From Malurus cyaneus samueli (lineage: Eukaryota > Chordata > Aves > Passeriformes > Maluridae), in the NCBI GenBank assembly GCA_009741485.1, contig CM019214.1, positions 26,510,327 through 26,574,326 of the forward strand: a DNA stretch of 64,000 nt, written 5' to 3'. The notes under the pieces are model-generated. The model searched no databases and was not told the DNA's origin. It saw nothing but the letters and a program-made list of their open reading frames with translations. Of this stretch, positions 40,001-54,309 are shown one piece after another. The first letter of the stretch is position 1; each line of letters begins with the position of its first letter. A program made the position numbers and the translations under genes.

Positions 40001-43000
40001 CAAGAAAACTGTTAACATGAGGTTAAAAATAAAGCAGCTGAGAGAATTCAGTCTTCGCAAAGGTGCATCAACACAACCCAGGCCAGAAGATTCCTCAGAA
40101 CCTGGATGACAACTTTATAAAACAGATCTAAGGGAGGAGACTCAGAAAGATGCTCTCCTTGACGCTTCTCATCAGAGTGGATCTCGTGAGAGAAGAGGAG
40201 ATTGGCCACCCTTGAGTTACCATACTGAGGGCAGATTTGCCAAAATCTTGCCAGAACTAGCACTGGCCAATGAGTGAGTCTGTGGGGCAGATCACATATC
40301 AGATATTAGCGCTGGGGAGGGATTGACCCCTCTGTTTCCTCCTAAAGCTGGCAGTCCTTTTCCTTGCCTATAAAACCCTAAGTAGGAGTCTGACTTGTCT
40401 CAGTTTTTTACAGCATTGGCAGGAAAGCTTCACAGGCAGGGCTGAGAGCTATCATGATGGAGTCCTATGATGTATTGGTGTTCCACATTCTTCTGTGACC
40501 ACAGGCTAACTTTTGTTTACATTTCTTAGAGATTTGACATTGTACCAACAGCTTTCACTCATTTGTCATATCAATAGTCCTTTTCCATGTGCTTTGGCTA
40601 TAAAGCAGAAATTAAATCAATATGGACCTCCCATATGTTTTCTTCTTTGACATAATTGCCACATTCTTTCTCTTATAATGCTTCTCAATATTTCTTATCA
40701 TGCTCAATCTTCCTTCTGGTAGAATGCTTTCCTGGCCTCTGGTGAGGAGGTAACTAACCCAGATAACTAAAATGTGGTGTTTGAGATATCATGAGACACA
40801 CATAAAACTGATGCCTCTGTCTCTGCTTTGAGTTCAAGAATGTCAAAGTGGACCTCCTGCATCTCAGACATTTGTCTCTTTCCCTGAGCTCTTTGTTGTT
40901 CTGAGGAGTCCAAAGGGTTTTCAAGCAAAAACCTCACAGATTCTTGGGCTCATTGAAATGTCGACAATGAGGATATTTTCAACTCCTCAAAGCTTTCACC
41001 ACAAAAGAAAATGTTTTACCATCTAGTTCAAATTAGTAATCCCTGCTTGCAGGACTTACTGCTGCAAAAATCTTGGGTTTGTTCCCTTTTTTTTCCGCTG
41101 TTAAGTACGAGTCTTCTGGTCCATATGCAAAAGGAAAAAATTTCAGGAGCAGCTGTGTGAAGTCATTTCCAGCAACAGCTGGCTCGTAGAAGCAAAAAGG
41201 GGCCTAAAAATGGCTGTCTCACTCACTTGAGTCCAATACTCCCTTGGTATGTTTTAATGTTAAATTTTCATTTAGCTAAGTCAGATGAGATGCTGAGTCC
41301 AGCTACAGCAGAAATTCATTACGGTCATTAGTGAAGCATCAGGCAGTTTAGAAGCAAGGTCATGAAAGCCAGAGCCATCATCTGTCCCTTGCAGACAAGT
41401 TCATCCTTTTTCTCTCTCTTGTCCCTGTCATTGGCCACCAGGAGCCCTCAATGGTCTGTTCTATAGAAATACCAAAATTAAAACAAATCTTTTTTTTCTT
41501 AGGAAATTTTAATGGCATAAAAAGTTTTGATGGCAAGCTATTAAAATTGTTTCTTTTTTTATACCTCTGGGATGGCAAATTACCCTAAGATACTGTTTTA
41601 AAAGCATACATAGAATTTCTAAAGATGGCAAGAGAGGCAAAATATAAAAACTCTGGTATGTGTTTGAGGGAAAACTGAGCTAGAGGCTTTAAAGGGATGA
41701 GACTGGATTAATTTGGAGGCTATATATTAAGTTCTTCCATTTGGGAATGATCTGGCTCTAGTCAGCTAGTCTGTAGGAGTAAAGATTATCTGCAGCCTCT
41801 CCCAACCACTTTATCTTTCCCAAACCAAACAGAATCTTGGCACCTCACAGGACATGGAAGCAGCAGGAAAATGCAGTCAGAAGATCTGTCCTAGACCTGT
41901 TGTTCCAGGCAGGGGGTCTAGCTTTCACTTGCCTCATATATTTCAATATTGTAGTCAACCACCCTTTTCTGTAATTATAGATTTATGGTTTGTGTTTACA
42001 GGCTTATGAAGAGGAGTGATGAAAGACCTTTAAGCTGATTGCAGTCCATGCAGGGACTGAAAGTATTCCTCAATGATTATATTGACTGACTTTATAACCC
42101 CTTTGTGCTGACAAAACCTCATAAAAAGTCACATAATGTGAAGTGGAATGCATCATTGCACAGGTGTAAATGGCTACCCAAGATGCAAGGAAAGCAGAAT
42201 CAAGCCAGTCGTGCCTAATAAACACTTTCAGCCCAGGAACTGTCGCAGACTCTCATGCAAATGCTTAACATGTGGTTTTACTCTAAAAAGTAACTATAAA
42301 ATGCACTGTGGTTTTTTTTATCATGTTTCAGTGATACCATATTACAATTGCTCAGCTTACAAGTAAAAAGCATTTTTTTCTAATAGACATGTTAGTAAAC
42401 TCGATGTAAACATTTAAATTCAATTTTTTTCTAATGCCTTTCAAGAGCAAAAGTTATCCAGACTCAGCTTTATGTCACACATATCTCTGCAAATTTAAAG
42501 TTTTTATTTCTGGATTTTCAGTATTTCAATTTACATTAAATTAAAAGTTTTCAAAAAACGCATCTGAAAAATGGTACACTGTGGGCATATATCGAATTTA
42601 TGATGAACCAGATTGATTATAAAATCCTGTCTAAGCTCATATTCATGTTGAATTCTTCAGTTTTTTTCTCTTCAGAGTTTTGCCCAAATTTGCTGAACCT
42701 TTATTGCTCATTTAAGGTATTATTTCTCATGCAAAATGGCCTTTTTCATTTTAATAATAGTGTGGGTAAAATAAAATTTAGTTTAGTAGTTAAAAACTTA
42801 TAATGAAGGCCACTTAAGCTTGATTATTCCCCAGAGGGGCAAAACTCCCATTGTTTAAAATGCTAGGAAACCAGGATATAGGATATTGTCTGAGTCTGGA
42901 GACTGTATGAATAAAACATGTTCCCAGTAATGATGTTGCAGTGGTAGGGGGGCAGACTAGGTAATCTCACAGGTCATTTCCCTGCTTATGCTTTGCATTG

Positions 43001-46000
43001 GCATTCTCTGCAGTATTGAAAATTTGATTAATTTCCTCATTCAGGGGCCATCACAGCCTGGGAACTGAAAAGAGAGGGATGTAATGGCCTAACCCACACA
43101 TTTATTTTGGTTCTCCTCCATTTTGAGCTATAAAGTGAAATCCACTCCAATAACCTTCTGCAGTTTTAAAACAAGCAGCAATCTAGTGTATGGACATTTC
43201 AGACAAGAAATCCTCAGCTGTCTCTACATACAGAGTCAGGTTTGAACAGAATTAACCATAATCTTGATTCTAGTATTTTTGTTTTTAAAATATTTTGGGA
43301 TGAAGAAGGTGTCACAGATGGTTGACATCACATTGGGCACATACCTCCCAGGGCCCCATGGGGGCTGAGATGTCCCCCAGGACAGAAGGGCAGTGCCTAA
43401 CTCACCCTCAGCCAGGAATTGCAGCCTGGGGTACCAGAGAGCCCCAGCCCCAGGCATCGGGCACCTCCCAGAGCAGGGAAAGAGCAACAGCCTCACTTTG
43501 CTCATTATTGAAGTCAGAACTCCAAAAGCTCATCTTAGATTCCTCATCCATGTGAGTGAAACAGGATAAAGACACCATATTTGGGAAATGAGGCTATGTC
43601 CTCATTCAAATGCTGTTATTAACACAGGGTATGAAACCAAAATGAGGCTCAGATCCTGACTGCAGCAGTAAGTATTGCAATCCTTGGATCCTAAATAGGA
43701 AGAGAAAATCATGTTACCAGACACACAGGCTCTGCATACAGGACAAGAACATGTAGAAAGAGTTTAGTGTCACTGTTTTAAATCAATTTTAATGCTGTAA
43801 GGAGATTTCCCAAAAGCAGCGCTCCCACCTCCTCTGGTAAGGAGGAAATACTTAGGCAAAGGGGGTTCCTTCAGCTCTGGTCTTCTCTGGGGCTCATGGG
43901 TCTATTCCTCTTTATCATAATCATTTCTCATTGCAAAGAATCATTATTCTTTCTTTATCATAATCAACTAATTCTAGAAGTTTCTTTGGTGAAACAGAGC
44001 AGGTAAGATCTTCCTTGAACTGAGGACATGCAGACTTTCACACTGTCCCCACTGCCACACTCCACATGTCCTCCGGGGATCCTTGGAAATCACACATTGG
44101 GCAGGAGTCCCTTCTTGGAAGGTACCCAGGAAAAGTCGATCTCCTTGTCCATTAATTGCTCAACACCAAGTGCTCAAATGATCTTCAGAGCAGGGGAACA
44201 AACTCAATTTTCTTCTCCCCAGTGAAATCCCAATTAATTTGTTTCAAGATCTATTCCTTCAGGGATTCTCTATCTAGCCATATCAAGCAGGATGCCCTCC
44301 TTCCCACATTTTTTGTAGACATTCATCCATTGCCTCCTTGTGTTCTGTCCAGGTAGGAGCAGTCTGGCTATGGACACAAGAGTGCCCTTCAGATGGCTGT
44401 CCTGATGTCCAGAGTGTTTTCTGGAAAGCAGGAGAGAGATGACATCCCAACTCAGACTACAAAGCACAAAGAACTGCTGAGTACCCACAGAAACACAGTT
44501 TTGGGTGGGGAACAGCATGATGTCAAGGTCAGCAATTCCTACAGACTGCTGTGCTTTGAGGGTTGGTGGGAAGTTGAACTGCGATTTTCAGGATTTTAAG
44601 CACCTCTGTCCAGGGCTGCATGCTCACAGGTAAGTGCAGACATAATCCTGACACAGAATGACACAGAATTTACTCTTTTGCATTTTCTCCATCCTTTTCC
44701 AGCAGGGAATGACAAGACAAGCACACAGCCAGCTCCACAGTATGGGACGGGAAGATGCAGATTGTTGTTTTAGGCTCTCAGCAAAGCACCACGAAAAATA
44801 CAATGATTTGGACAGCTATCCGAGGTATATAGCCTAGAAATTACAAACATCTGTCAAAATATATAAGCAAAATACAAACTTTTTGAATGAGAATTATGTC
44901 TCTGAGACATAACCCACTGTTACTAACTGAACCCGTGCTCCATATAAAGGCTGCATATTTCTTATTTTATGCAAAATAAAAGAGTTACATTTATTAATAA
45001 AGGTAAAGTCTGTAAACACATTCATTTTTAATAGCAAATTAGTTCATTATTATGTCTTGATAATATCTCAGATCTGGCATAACTCTCTCCTCTGCTTTAT
45101 TAATGTTTGTTTTCAACTGAATGTAGCTCATGGTGAGTTAATAACCAACAAGAATTGCACTGGTTTTGCTGAGATATATTCTATGGGAAGTGACTGTACT
45201 CTGGTTCCCCTTCCAGCTATTCATTGACATAATTGAGTTATGTGGAAGTGTCTTCCTTGGAAAGTAATAGCATAATAAAGAAATATTACTTTCATGTAGG
45301 CCAATAAGTAAGAGACAATCCATAAGTTTCTACTCCCTTGTTTTGACACAAATGAGCAATTTATTCACTTAAAGCAAAATTATATGTGGTAGAGAAATCA
45401 GAGCATAAGTCTGCAATTCAGTTACGTAGTACTCCTACACCATCTATTCATGAGACTCTGAAGGTATTCAGGAAATTCTGAGATGTTTCTATTCTTAAAA
45501 AAGTCTCCTGTACTCTGAGAAATACATTGTAGAGTACATTAACTCACTGAGAAAATCCAGGCAGAGCAATTCTTGGGCAAGTTCATATTGTCATGAGGTT
45601 AGATGGCAGCCTAATATGACCCCGGTTTCTGAAAATCCCATGATTTTTCTTTATGAACTTAAAACTAAAGGGCAACTGTATTGAGCTCTAGATTGCCACT
45701 GACAATAGCAAAGATCAGATATTTAGATCATACTCACATCTAAACAATTAGAAAACCCAGTCTCTTCTATCTAAAACTTACTTCCTGTGGTCTGCCTTCC
45801 TCTGGTCTGTCAAAATTAGCTTTGTCTCTTACTACAGCCAAATTGTCCTTCAGCTGCTGATTTTGCTGTATTATATTTCCTAACAAACAGGGGTGACTTT
45901 ATTTGGGATAATCTTCTCATATATCACAATTTTGAATTTTGGTAAAACAGCATGGCAGGATTTTCTGTCCCTTGGAACACACGAAGGACAAAATATTTAC

Positions 46001-47306
46001 AAAGTCTACTGGATACTCCTAGGAACAGCTCTCCTTTGCACAAGCATGTAATTCATTACAACCAAGAATTGTCTGTAATCCTGGGAGGTTTACCTAAAAG
46101 AGCATGTCTTAAAAACCTTTATTTTCAAGGTAATGCTGCAGAATAAATAGAGCTCCCAAACAAGCAGAATTCTATTTGTAGCAGAATGAATGAAGTGATT
46201 TGAACGCAAAAAATGTTTGCAGACAGATTAAATGGCATGAATGAAAGTGAAATGACAGTGTACCCTTCTTCAAGACATTGTGTCATTTGTATAAGGGAAC
46301 TCAAGGTGAGAGCTGCCATAGCTGTTGAGTTGCTGATAATTTCTACCTCATGTTTCTCCTCCTTTTCCTGGTTTTCCCCCCATCTCCTCTTGCACTGCAG
46401 AATAGTTCTGCTCATTTGCTGCTGCTTTATTTCTCTCCATGCTTCTGACTCATTGGTAGCATAGATGTGCTTTTAATGTCTCTGTAGTAAATTAACCTTT
46501 GTGGCATCTTTTGCATAAGTTTGAAATTGATTTAGACCTTCACCCTGACTCATCAGCACGTGATGCTCAGCCACCCTTCAACAGTTCTCACAGCACTGGC
46601 TTCTGGTACTGGCATTATAGGCTCTGGTTTTGCCTAGTCATTTTTTTCTTCTTGACTAATAAAAAACAATGTTCTACTTAGCTTTTCATCTTTATTTCTT
46701 TCCATAAATATACCCAGTTATCAGTAAATTACTTCTGCTGTTACTGACCCCTTTCATTTTTTAACAGAAAAAAATCTGGGAAAATTATATAATGATGCAA
46801 GAACAGTGTATATGTGAAAAACAATTTTCCTTGATGTTTTAAATTTATTGCTTATTTAAGGGCCATGATCAAGAGAAACTGAACTTGAGATTTTCTTAAT
46901 TTCTTCCTAGACACTAAATTTGGTTAAACAAGCATTGCAGCACTGGTTCAGACATGGCATTCCTCATGGCAAGGATATTCAGATCATATAATATATTTCA
47001 AATACCAGCACCTGCTTCTATATATTTTTTTAATGTAAAGCAAGATATATACTCCTGCTCCTTTTAACCCCTGGGTGCCACCTAGACTGAGTTTGTCATC
47101 CAAGAAGATTCTTTTGGTATAAACAGAAATACTGAGTAAAGTGGTAAGACTGTGACACCAGCAAAACAACAAAACAGAGCTTCCAACAGGTTACGAGAAA
47201 ATGCTATCCAGACTTTGACCGACATTAAGACACCTGATCCCTTTGTGTATTACAAATACCTCAAAAGTGTATTTCTTTAAGTTTATCTTTCTGCTTGATC
47301 TTCCAG
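37017..47306. other. Long non-coding stretch, nothing firm
   Basis: There is an A20 run at 37140-37159, a perfect 12-nt palindrome at 37465-37476 and A-rich sequence at 39939-39960. A TATAAAA motif at 40369-40375 lies in a somewhat GC-richer stretch (about 40040-40500) that could be an old LTR, but I cannot show it. A GC-richer block at 43320-43500 has no recognisable identity. Open frames are short and chance-like. If the exon at 47307 is real, part of this stretch is probably intron. Confidence 0.55.
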
Positions 47307-47418
47307 TGCATTATCCTCGAATCCGCTATACAAATGCCTACAGTTTCAATGAAATCCTGGAAAACAGTGCAAGTGGTGTTGCCCAGAATGACTCCACAGT
47401 GCTGAAGTTTTTAGATAA
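47307..47418 (+). CDS. Candidate internal exon of an unrecognised gene
   Basis: A 112-nt open segment follows a good acceptor: a T-rich tract ends in TTGATCTTCCAG at 47306. It ends at a possible donor, ATAA|GTGTAC, which is only moderate. In the frame that stays open it encodes about 37 residues of balanced composition, including HYPRIRYTNAYSFNEILENS followed by ASGVAQNDSTVLKFLD. It starts one base into a codon and, with this donor, stops two bases into a codon. That phase fits the candidate exon at 58979, which supplies the missing third base. I do not recognise the protein family. The segment looks more like protein than neighbouring chance frames, but it could still be a chance open frame behind a decoy acceptor. 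A donor two bases later (GT at 47421) would change the phase. Confidence 0.4.
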
Positions 47419-50400
47419 GTGTACACAACAAACTCTGAAATGAGTGCTATTGAATCACTTGGTTTCAATTTCCTATTCATGGGACAGCTTTTGTATGAAA
47501 AAGCAAGATATAAAACCGACTCTGATCTTCTTTCTGATTTCCCACCAGTTCCCCTCTTTGTTCCTCTCCTTCCTGCTGGATACTCTTTGTATCTAGGGAA
47601 ATATTGAAGAGTCAGATATTTGTGCAGCGCTGGAACTTACTTACATTATATTTTATTCACTAAAATAGGTGGATTTAGGCACCTCAAAAATATCCATGGA
47701 TTTGAATAAAGTTTTCAGAATACATTCAGCCAAACAGTGCTTTGTGAAAAGGGCCTAAACTCATAGAGCAGGGGATGTACCCCTCTGCCTTTTTCTTTTC
47801 CTTCTCTCCACAAGTCTGTTGATAGGGATCAATCTGATAAGGGCTATCTAGAATTAGGCTATTAGTATTCATATCTGGAATACTGTATGCAGTTGAAGAT
47901 ATAAAAGGACTACATGATTCAATAAAGTGGAAGTATTGTAGGGTAAGTCCTGCTTTGTTTGCTGATGTTTAAATATTCACTGGGACAAGGAGAATGGTGA
48001 TTAGTTTCCATGTGAATATCTAAACACCTCATCTACATCTGCTCTCTGCCTGAATTCCTTCCAGTTCCTCCAGTTAGTTACTGGGACCTGCTGGGACCAC
48101 TGGATCTTATGCACAGCACTAAAAGGCCAGAAAAATTATATCCCAGGGCTTTCAGTGTCCCTCATATAGAATCTGGTTCCTGCAACATGGCACTCAGGAC
48201 ATCTGTCTTCATGTCTTCAGACAGATTCCCATGAGGTTTTCCTATATTTTTCTCTTCAGATTTTCTAAAATTAACAACATCCAATCTAATTCAAAAAGTA
48301 GAGGTTGGGTTTGGGGGGGGGGGGGGTGGTTTACTTGTTTTTATAATCAGAATGGTATGAAATCCCTCATTACAAGTTTTTTCCCCAGCTTAATGTACTA
48401 GGACATTATTTGAGGAAAAGTTATATTGCACTCTTAACCTATGTGGCGACATTCTATGAATATTAACAACAATGTGATTTGTATCTTTGATGACATAGTA
48501 AGTTGTACAGTAATATCTATCTTTTCATTCAGGTGAGGAGCCAAAAGTGAAATGAAGACTTAGGAAATTACCCTCCATTTCCAAAAGAAATATTTCCTTC
48601 TAGCAGCACAAACAATGTGCAGACCTGGGAGAGATTTCTTGCAAAACATAGTATTGCAGAGAGAAGCATTCATCATTTTAAATCCTGACTGATCTCCAAA
48701 AATTCTCATTTTAAATATTTAGATTTGAGTAGATTAGCCTATATTTAACCAGAAAATAAATGCACTTGTTGCTAGCCAGGACAAAGCTTTCAGTTAGACA
48801 TCTGTCATGAGAAATTCTCTGGTTGTAAGGTATTGTTTGATCCTTGTAAAGATACATTGCCAAACACTCATTATTGCTAAAATGTCAGCAACATTTGTGC
48901 CATGTGTGGGGAAAGTGAGGAATGTGGCCTTAGGCCTGTAGCAATTTTTCTTCCCCAAAACAACTGTAAATGAACCAAAATTAATATTTTATTACAAACT
49001 GGAAAGCAATGACACTCTCCAACTTTTCTGAGATTCAAAGGCAATTTATAACTATTCATTACACATGGTGTTGTGTAATGTGCTCTGAATGAGAGAAAAA
49101 ACATTCCATTACTCTAGAATTGCTATTAAGTGATCAGAATAATTTGTTTCATATTGTTTAGGCATAATTTACTTGATTTTGACTTCCTCTCTCTCCAAAA
49201 TAGTAATTAACTAGTGTTTGTATGAAAGAGAAACATTAAAAAGAAATTAACATTACAACTGAAGGGAATAATCAGATTGCAGAAAATACTTAGCTGCCTA
49301 AACCCCTTTTAATTTGGTACTTTACATATCTAAATAGCCTTAAAATTCTCATCTTTTGGGAAAGAACTGGTCTCAATATTGTGAATGAAATAAAGTAAAA
49401 AAATAAAAAAATCTCCTACTAGAAATCTCTACTGATTTCGTGTTTTTTTTGCATCTGGTCTGCTAGGAGTTAGTAAAAAATTACAGAAACAATCAAAAAA
49501 TTGTGTATTGCAGGATGAAAAAAAATGTCATCATCTCCATAATGCAGATAATAGTCTCTCTGCTGGCTTGAAGATTCACTGAATTGACATAGTCATTAGT
49601 CTTGATTAAATATTAGGAAAGGAACTTGATTAAGTAATAGAAAAATACCAATTCCATCTTCAGTCCTCCTATTAAACTTGCACTAAATATATTAATTGTA
49701 GGATAAAGCTGAGAATTTTGTAATTATTTTTCTATTCTTTGTTGCAATAGTGACACCACAAATTAACATTTCACTGTCTGTGAAATAAAGTTTATGTCAT
49801 ACCCTAAGAGGTATCTTATCCTGAGTAATGCAAATATTGATAACATAGCCACATATATATTTATGATAAATTAGGAGTGTGCATACATATGCAAGTTCAT
49901 AATAATATTGGTTTCAATCACATTAGACAGACCTCAAAAATGGCCAAACCATCGCAGAGGGGATGGCCTAACTATCACAGAAATGGGAGGACAGGCTGAA
50001 ATGAACCCAGAACTGGGTCTGGGGTATCCAGCAGAGTAAGAGAGTCTCACTTCAAAGATGAGCCATGACATGTGGTCAGCCAGAACTATCCTCAGTGAGG
50101 GTCCAAGATCTCACAGGAAGTTTGTGTGGAGAGTTTGGGAAAGTACGTGCAGCGTACGAAGTTCCGAAAGACAGAAGCTCCATTTTAAATAAAAATTAAG
50201 TCATTTATACTGATGGAAGGATAAGAGAATGTAGGACACCTCCATTTTGATCAGCCTATAGGTACTGCTGATTTTCGTTTTTCACTAGAGTCAGCCAATA
50301 GAGTATGCTGTTTTCTGCTCCTTCAGAACAATTTCTGCTTTTCCAGGCTTTTTCTCGTTCTTTGCAGTTAGAACAGCCTATGGCAGTTATGAACTCTTGT

Positions 50401-53400
50401 GTTCTTACATTAGTTTTCTCCAGACTCTTTTTCATTTTAGTGGTAAGTTGCAATGACAGTTTGCTGTTTTCTCACTTATTGATGGTATCTCAGGATGTCC
50501 ACCTGCAAAACTCAAGGATGCTTCTGGTTCATGGGTCCAATTCCCAGGCTCTAAGCTCTCAGACTGGCAGGAATTTTTTCTGTCAGCTCTTCAGCAAGTG
50601 CCTTCTGTTTGATAATTTTCCCTTTCCAACCAGGTCATCCCTCTGAGCCAGAGGGCTGCTCACATAACTACCTCATTCCGAGTGGGATGGGGAAATAAAA
50701 CTCATCTTGGAGCTTCCCTATTTCACAGTCTTGTCATCAATGCCCAAGTTTCATTTTCAGGCTGTGATGAAAAGCAAGCACAGTAGTGTTGCACATATAA
50801 GTTTATATTTTATAACAACTTGTTTGATATAGAAAAACCAATTTTACAGCCTCCTTTCAGATTTCAACCTGACTAACTGAATACATACTATTGCAGCTAT
50901 GCCTAGTCCGTGCTGAGATATATAAAACATGCTATCATGATCTCCAATGTACTGTCACCATAATTTAAAGCAAAGCTTTCAGTTGTAATATAGGTGTTAT
51001 TCCTCTGCAAGTAAGTGTACAGCTAACAATATCCACACCAGTTAAGAAATAATTGTCTCCGTTCTTGTGCTCTTTGTTCAGCTGGACACTGAAGGAAGTT
51101 TAACACTCATGGGAACTTCCTTCCAGCTCCATTCCCCATGCAGAGCCTAGCAAAGCCTGTTCCATTTCTAATATTTTAAAAATCTGCAGGAGACTGAAGA
51201 TAATAGAGTGGGATTTCCTGTTCCAGTTGCAATAGATCCCTTGTTTGGAGCATAAGTTCTCCTGGACCATAAGTCAGAAGAATATACATATATATACATA
51301 TGCACATATAAGTATTCTGCTTTTGGATAAAAAGGTAACCATTCATCCAGAAAAAAATCCCCATAATTTTAACACAATGCTGTGAATGTCAGTAATGGCA
51401 AATATCAGCTTTGAAACCTGCAAACAAACTTTTGCACCTTTAAATATTTTGAATTCCGGAGGAAACATTCATTTCATCTGAACTGAATTTACTTGGCAAG
51501 GACAACGCTTCTTGCTCTCTGCTACCTGCTGTTTGATTGCATGTTCACCTGAAAGCTTTCAGTGTTCATTTTCATTTCAGGACATGGTTGTCATTTTTCA
51601 TTAAGTATGAAACAGACTGTTCCATGCTTTTGTGAAACAGTAAATTATTCTACCCACTGGTGTCCATATCTTTGCATAAAAAGCTATTGGTACGATATAC
51701 AATCATGTTTAGTGAATCCCTCTGCACTTACTAATCTTACATTTGGTCTGAACCAGGAGCTCAGCTTTGCCGAGGGGCTCCTAAAATAACCTCCAGTCTC
51801 ATAGGAGATGGAAGCTTGGGCCCAGATTTGACTTAGAACAAAATTTTGCCTCAATCTTCATCTTCCTTGACAACGATTGTGATTGTTTTATTATTGTAGT
51901 ATCCTCCTCACAAACCGTGTTTTCAGCAAGCAGAAACGAGCCAAAAGAATGTGGGTGTTTACATTTTAGGGAGCAGACATGGGGAGGAAGGGATTAGGCA
52001 CTGAAGATTACAGAGACAGTCACCCTGCTTCGTAAGTCCAGGAAAACTCAGGAAATTCAGATACATCAACACCAGGGCATATTCAGGATCAACGAGTTAC
52101 TTCCCTAAGAATTCTATGGTTGAAACCATGTATCCTTTTCCAAGACCCTATGTGACCCAAATCTTGTATACTGGCAGCCCGTGTCCAGCTTGGGAATGGA
52201 TTTCATCTGATTGAAGAGTAAGAGCTTAATTTATCTCGTCTTAAAGACGATGTAAGAAATATGGCAGATGAATCCCTCTACAAATGTTCACTTCTAGGTG
52301 AATGTCTCAGATTTAGTCCTTTTCAATACAAACACAAACAATGAGAATTGGTTATGATGGAAATGACCTTCAGAGTCCCTTTCCCATTCCCTAGACCTGG
52401 ATGAAAACCAAGGATGTTAATGATTTTTTTTTAATTATTTAAATAGAAAATCTATTGTTTCAGTGAAGTACAGTGAATTATTGGCAAAAAGTGTGTAATT
52501 ATCTGTCTGAATTTATACTTTAGTGGAGCAGACATGTAGGAGTCCAGGATATGACCATCACATTCTGAACACAGCACATTCAGCAATTCTTCTGCAGCCA
52601 TCTGTGATCTGAGATGCAATTACACAGAAGAAAAGTTGCACAACTGTAGTAATATGGATTTCTTTTAAGAAACATTCTTCTACGTGCCGTCCTTTTCAGA
52701 AATATTGCACAATATCCTTTTCACCCATGAAAGCCCCAAAACCCAGCACAGTGCTGAGACTTTTCAAAGACTGTGGGTAGGCTCCAGCAAAGGCAATTGG
52801 CTATTGACCAAATACAATGATTTTTTTTTTTTTTTGAAGGCTTGAAACCTACATCACATTTTATTTTTTTTTTTTGAAATTGCAGTTCTGGAAAATTAAT
52901 TTTGAGTGGTTCTTCTCATATTACCTCAGGGTATTGCTTGTGATCTATTGTCAGCTACAGCAGTACTGAAAAGTTTCTGTTCACCAGATCTTTGCTTGGA
53001 TCACGACTGAAAATGAGTGTGGTCATTTTGACCTGAACTGTTCACTTCTCAGTGAATGCCTACCGGGCCTTTATTGGCAGTTTGAGCTTATGAGAAAGTT
53101 GGGGTTGTGAAGGTGCTATGGACCAAAGTACAGGCACACCTGTGTGACATTTTAGCACAGTGTGTAGCTGTATTTTTCTGGACTTAAGCCAGTACCAATA
53201 GACTGTCTGTACTTCCAGAAGCACTACATTCATGCACAGATTCTTAAGGCTTGTTTCTCAATTTTACACACACAATTATTCAGTGAATTTTCTCAGTTTT
53301 ATCTCAGCTGCCTCAAAGTAGTTAATATTTTCACATTTCAGCTCTTTGTTAGTCATTAATTTCAATTTCTTATTGGGAGTTTTGTTCAATCCCATATTCC

Positions 53401-54309
53401 TTTTATTATTAAAAATACCTTGAACAAGCAAACAAACAAAAAAAACCCCAAACCCCAAACTTGTTGCATTTCCCTTTGGGGAAACAGTGAGTTAATCCCA
53501 TGATTCCTGCATTACAGGCAAGAAATACATTTCTAACATTGATGCAAAATAATGGGATGAAAATCCCATTATTCTAATTTTCATTTTTAATCTCACTCCC
53601 CCCCACACACACACCTACAGAGCCACATATATGTTTTTCTTCTTGAGCATAATTTCCATCCTGCCATGATTATTCTCTTGAGACGTGCTCTAGAAGAACC
53701 TTCCATGTAGTAAAATGCTATTCATGTTTAATGCTATTTAATTGTAGTAAAATGCCTTGATAATAATTTCAGTCCTATTTTATATAATTTTGCCTAACAT
53801 GTAGTTATATTATTTAAATAAAATCAGCTGTGCTTTTCACAATGAACATTCATTGTTTTGCTCAGCTTCAATGTTTTCAAGCTAAGCAGAACTATTTTTA
53901 TTACTATTATAGCAGTTCCAGTGGAGTATGCAAATCAGGAAAGTTCATAACATCCTGTTTTCACATACTCAGAACTCCCTGAAATGCTTACAATGAAACC
54001 CAAAACTTCAATACTATGTTTCTGTCCCAATATGATTTTCTTGGAAACAGATGAAGGTTGAGGACCTCCTCATATTATTTCCATTTCTTCTCCACAAACA
54101 AATGTGATTAAAAACCAGGCAATTCCATGAAGAGCAGAATTAATGAGGCCTGATTTCCTGTTGATTTCTCCTTTTGTCTCTTGGGATTTGCCTAAAAGAA
54201 ATATAGGCTGGAGACCCAATCCTGTCTCTGTTTATTCTATCTGCTGTTCACAAGAAAAGAAAAAAAAAACAAAGAGAGAAAAAGGAAGACCAAACCACAT
54301 CATGTGTCA
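47419..54309. other. Non-coding sequence, possible intron
   Basis: This is unique AT-rich sequence with a G14 run at 48313-48326, T runs near 52821-52836 and 52863-52875, and a short CA patch near 53608. Sequence at 49940-50220 holds several CpG (around GTACGTGCAGCGTACGAAG at 50143) and may be an old repeat that I cannot identify. The 113-codon frame 50305-50646 lacks clear exon signals. If the two candidate exons belong together, this is intron. Confidence 0.55.

Noticed and set aside
40369..40375. TATAAAA motif as a promoter
   Set aside because: A single TATA motif in AT-rich DNA without upstream boxes or a downstream gene is not enough support.
42148..42366. Cys-rich + strand frame resembling a zinc-finger fragment
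   Set aside because: The Cys and His spacing does not fit a standard finger and there are no exon signals.
48313..48326. G14 run as a G-quadruplex site
   Set aside because: It is a single homopolymer and not separated G-tracts. Its length may also be a sequencing artefact.
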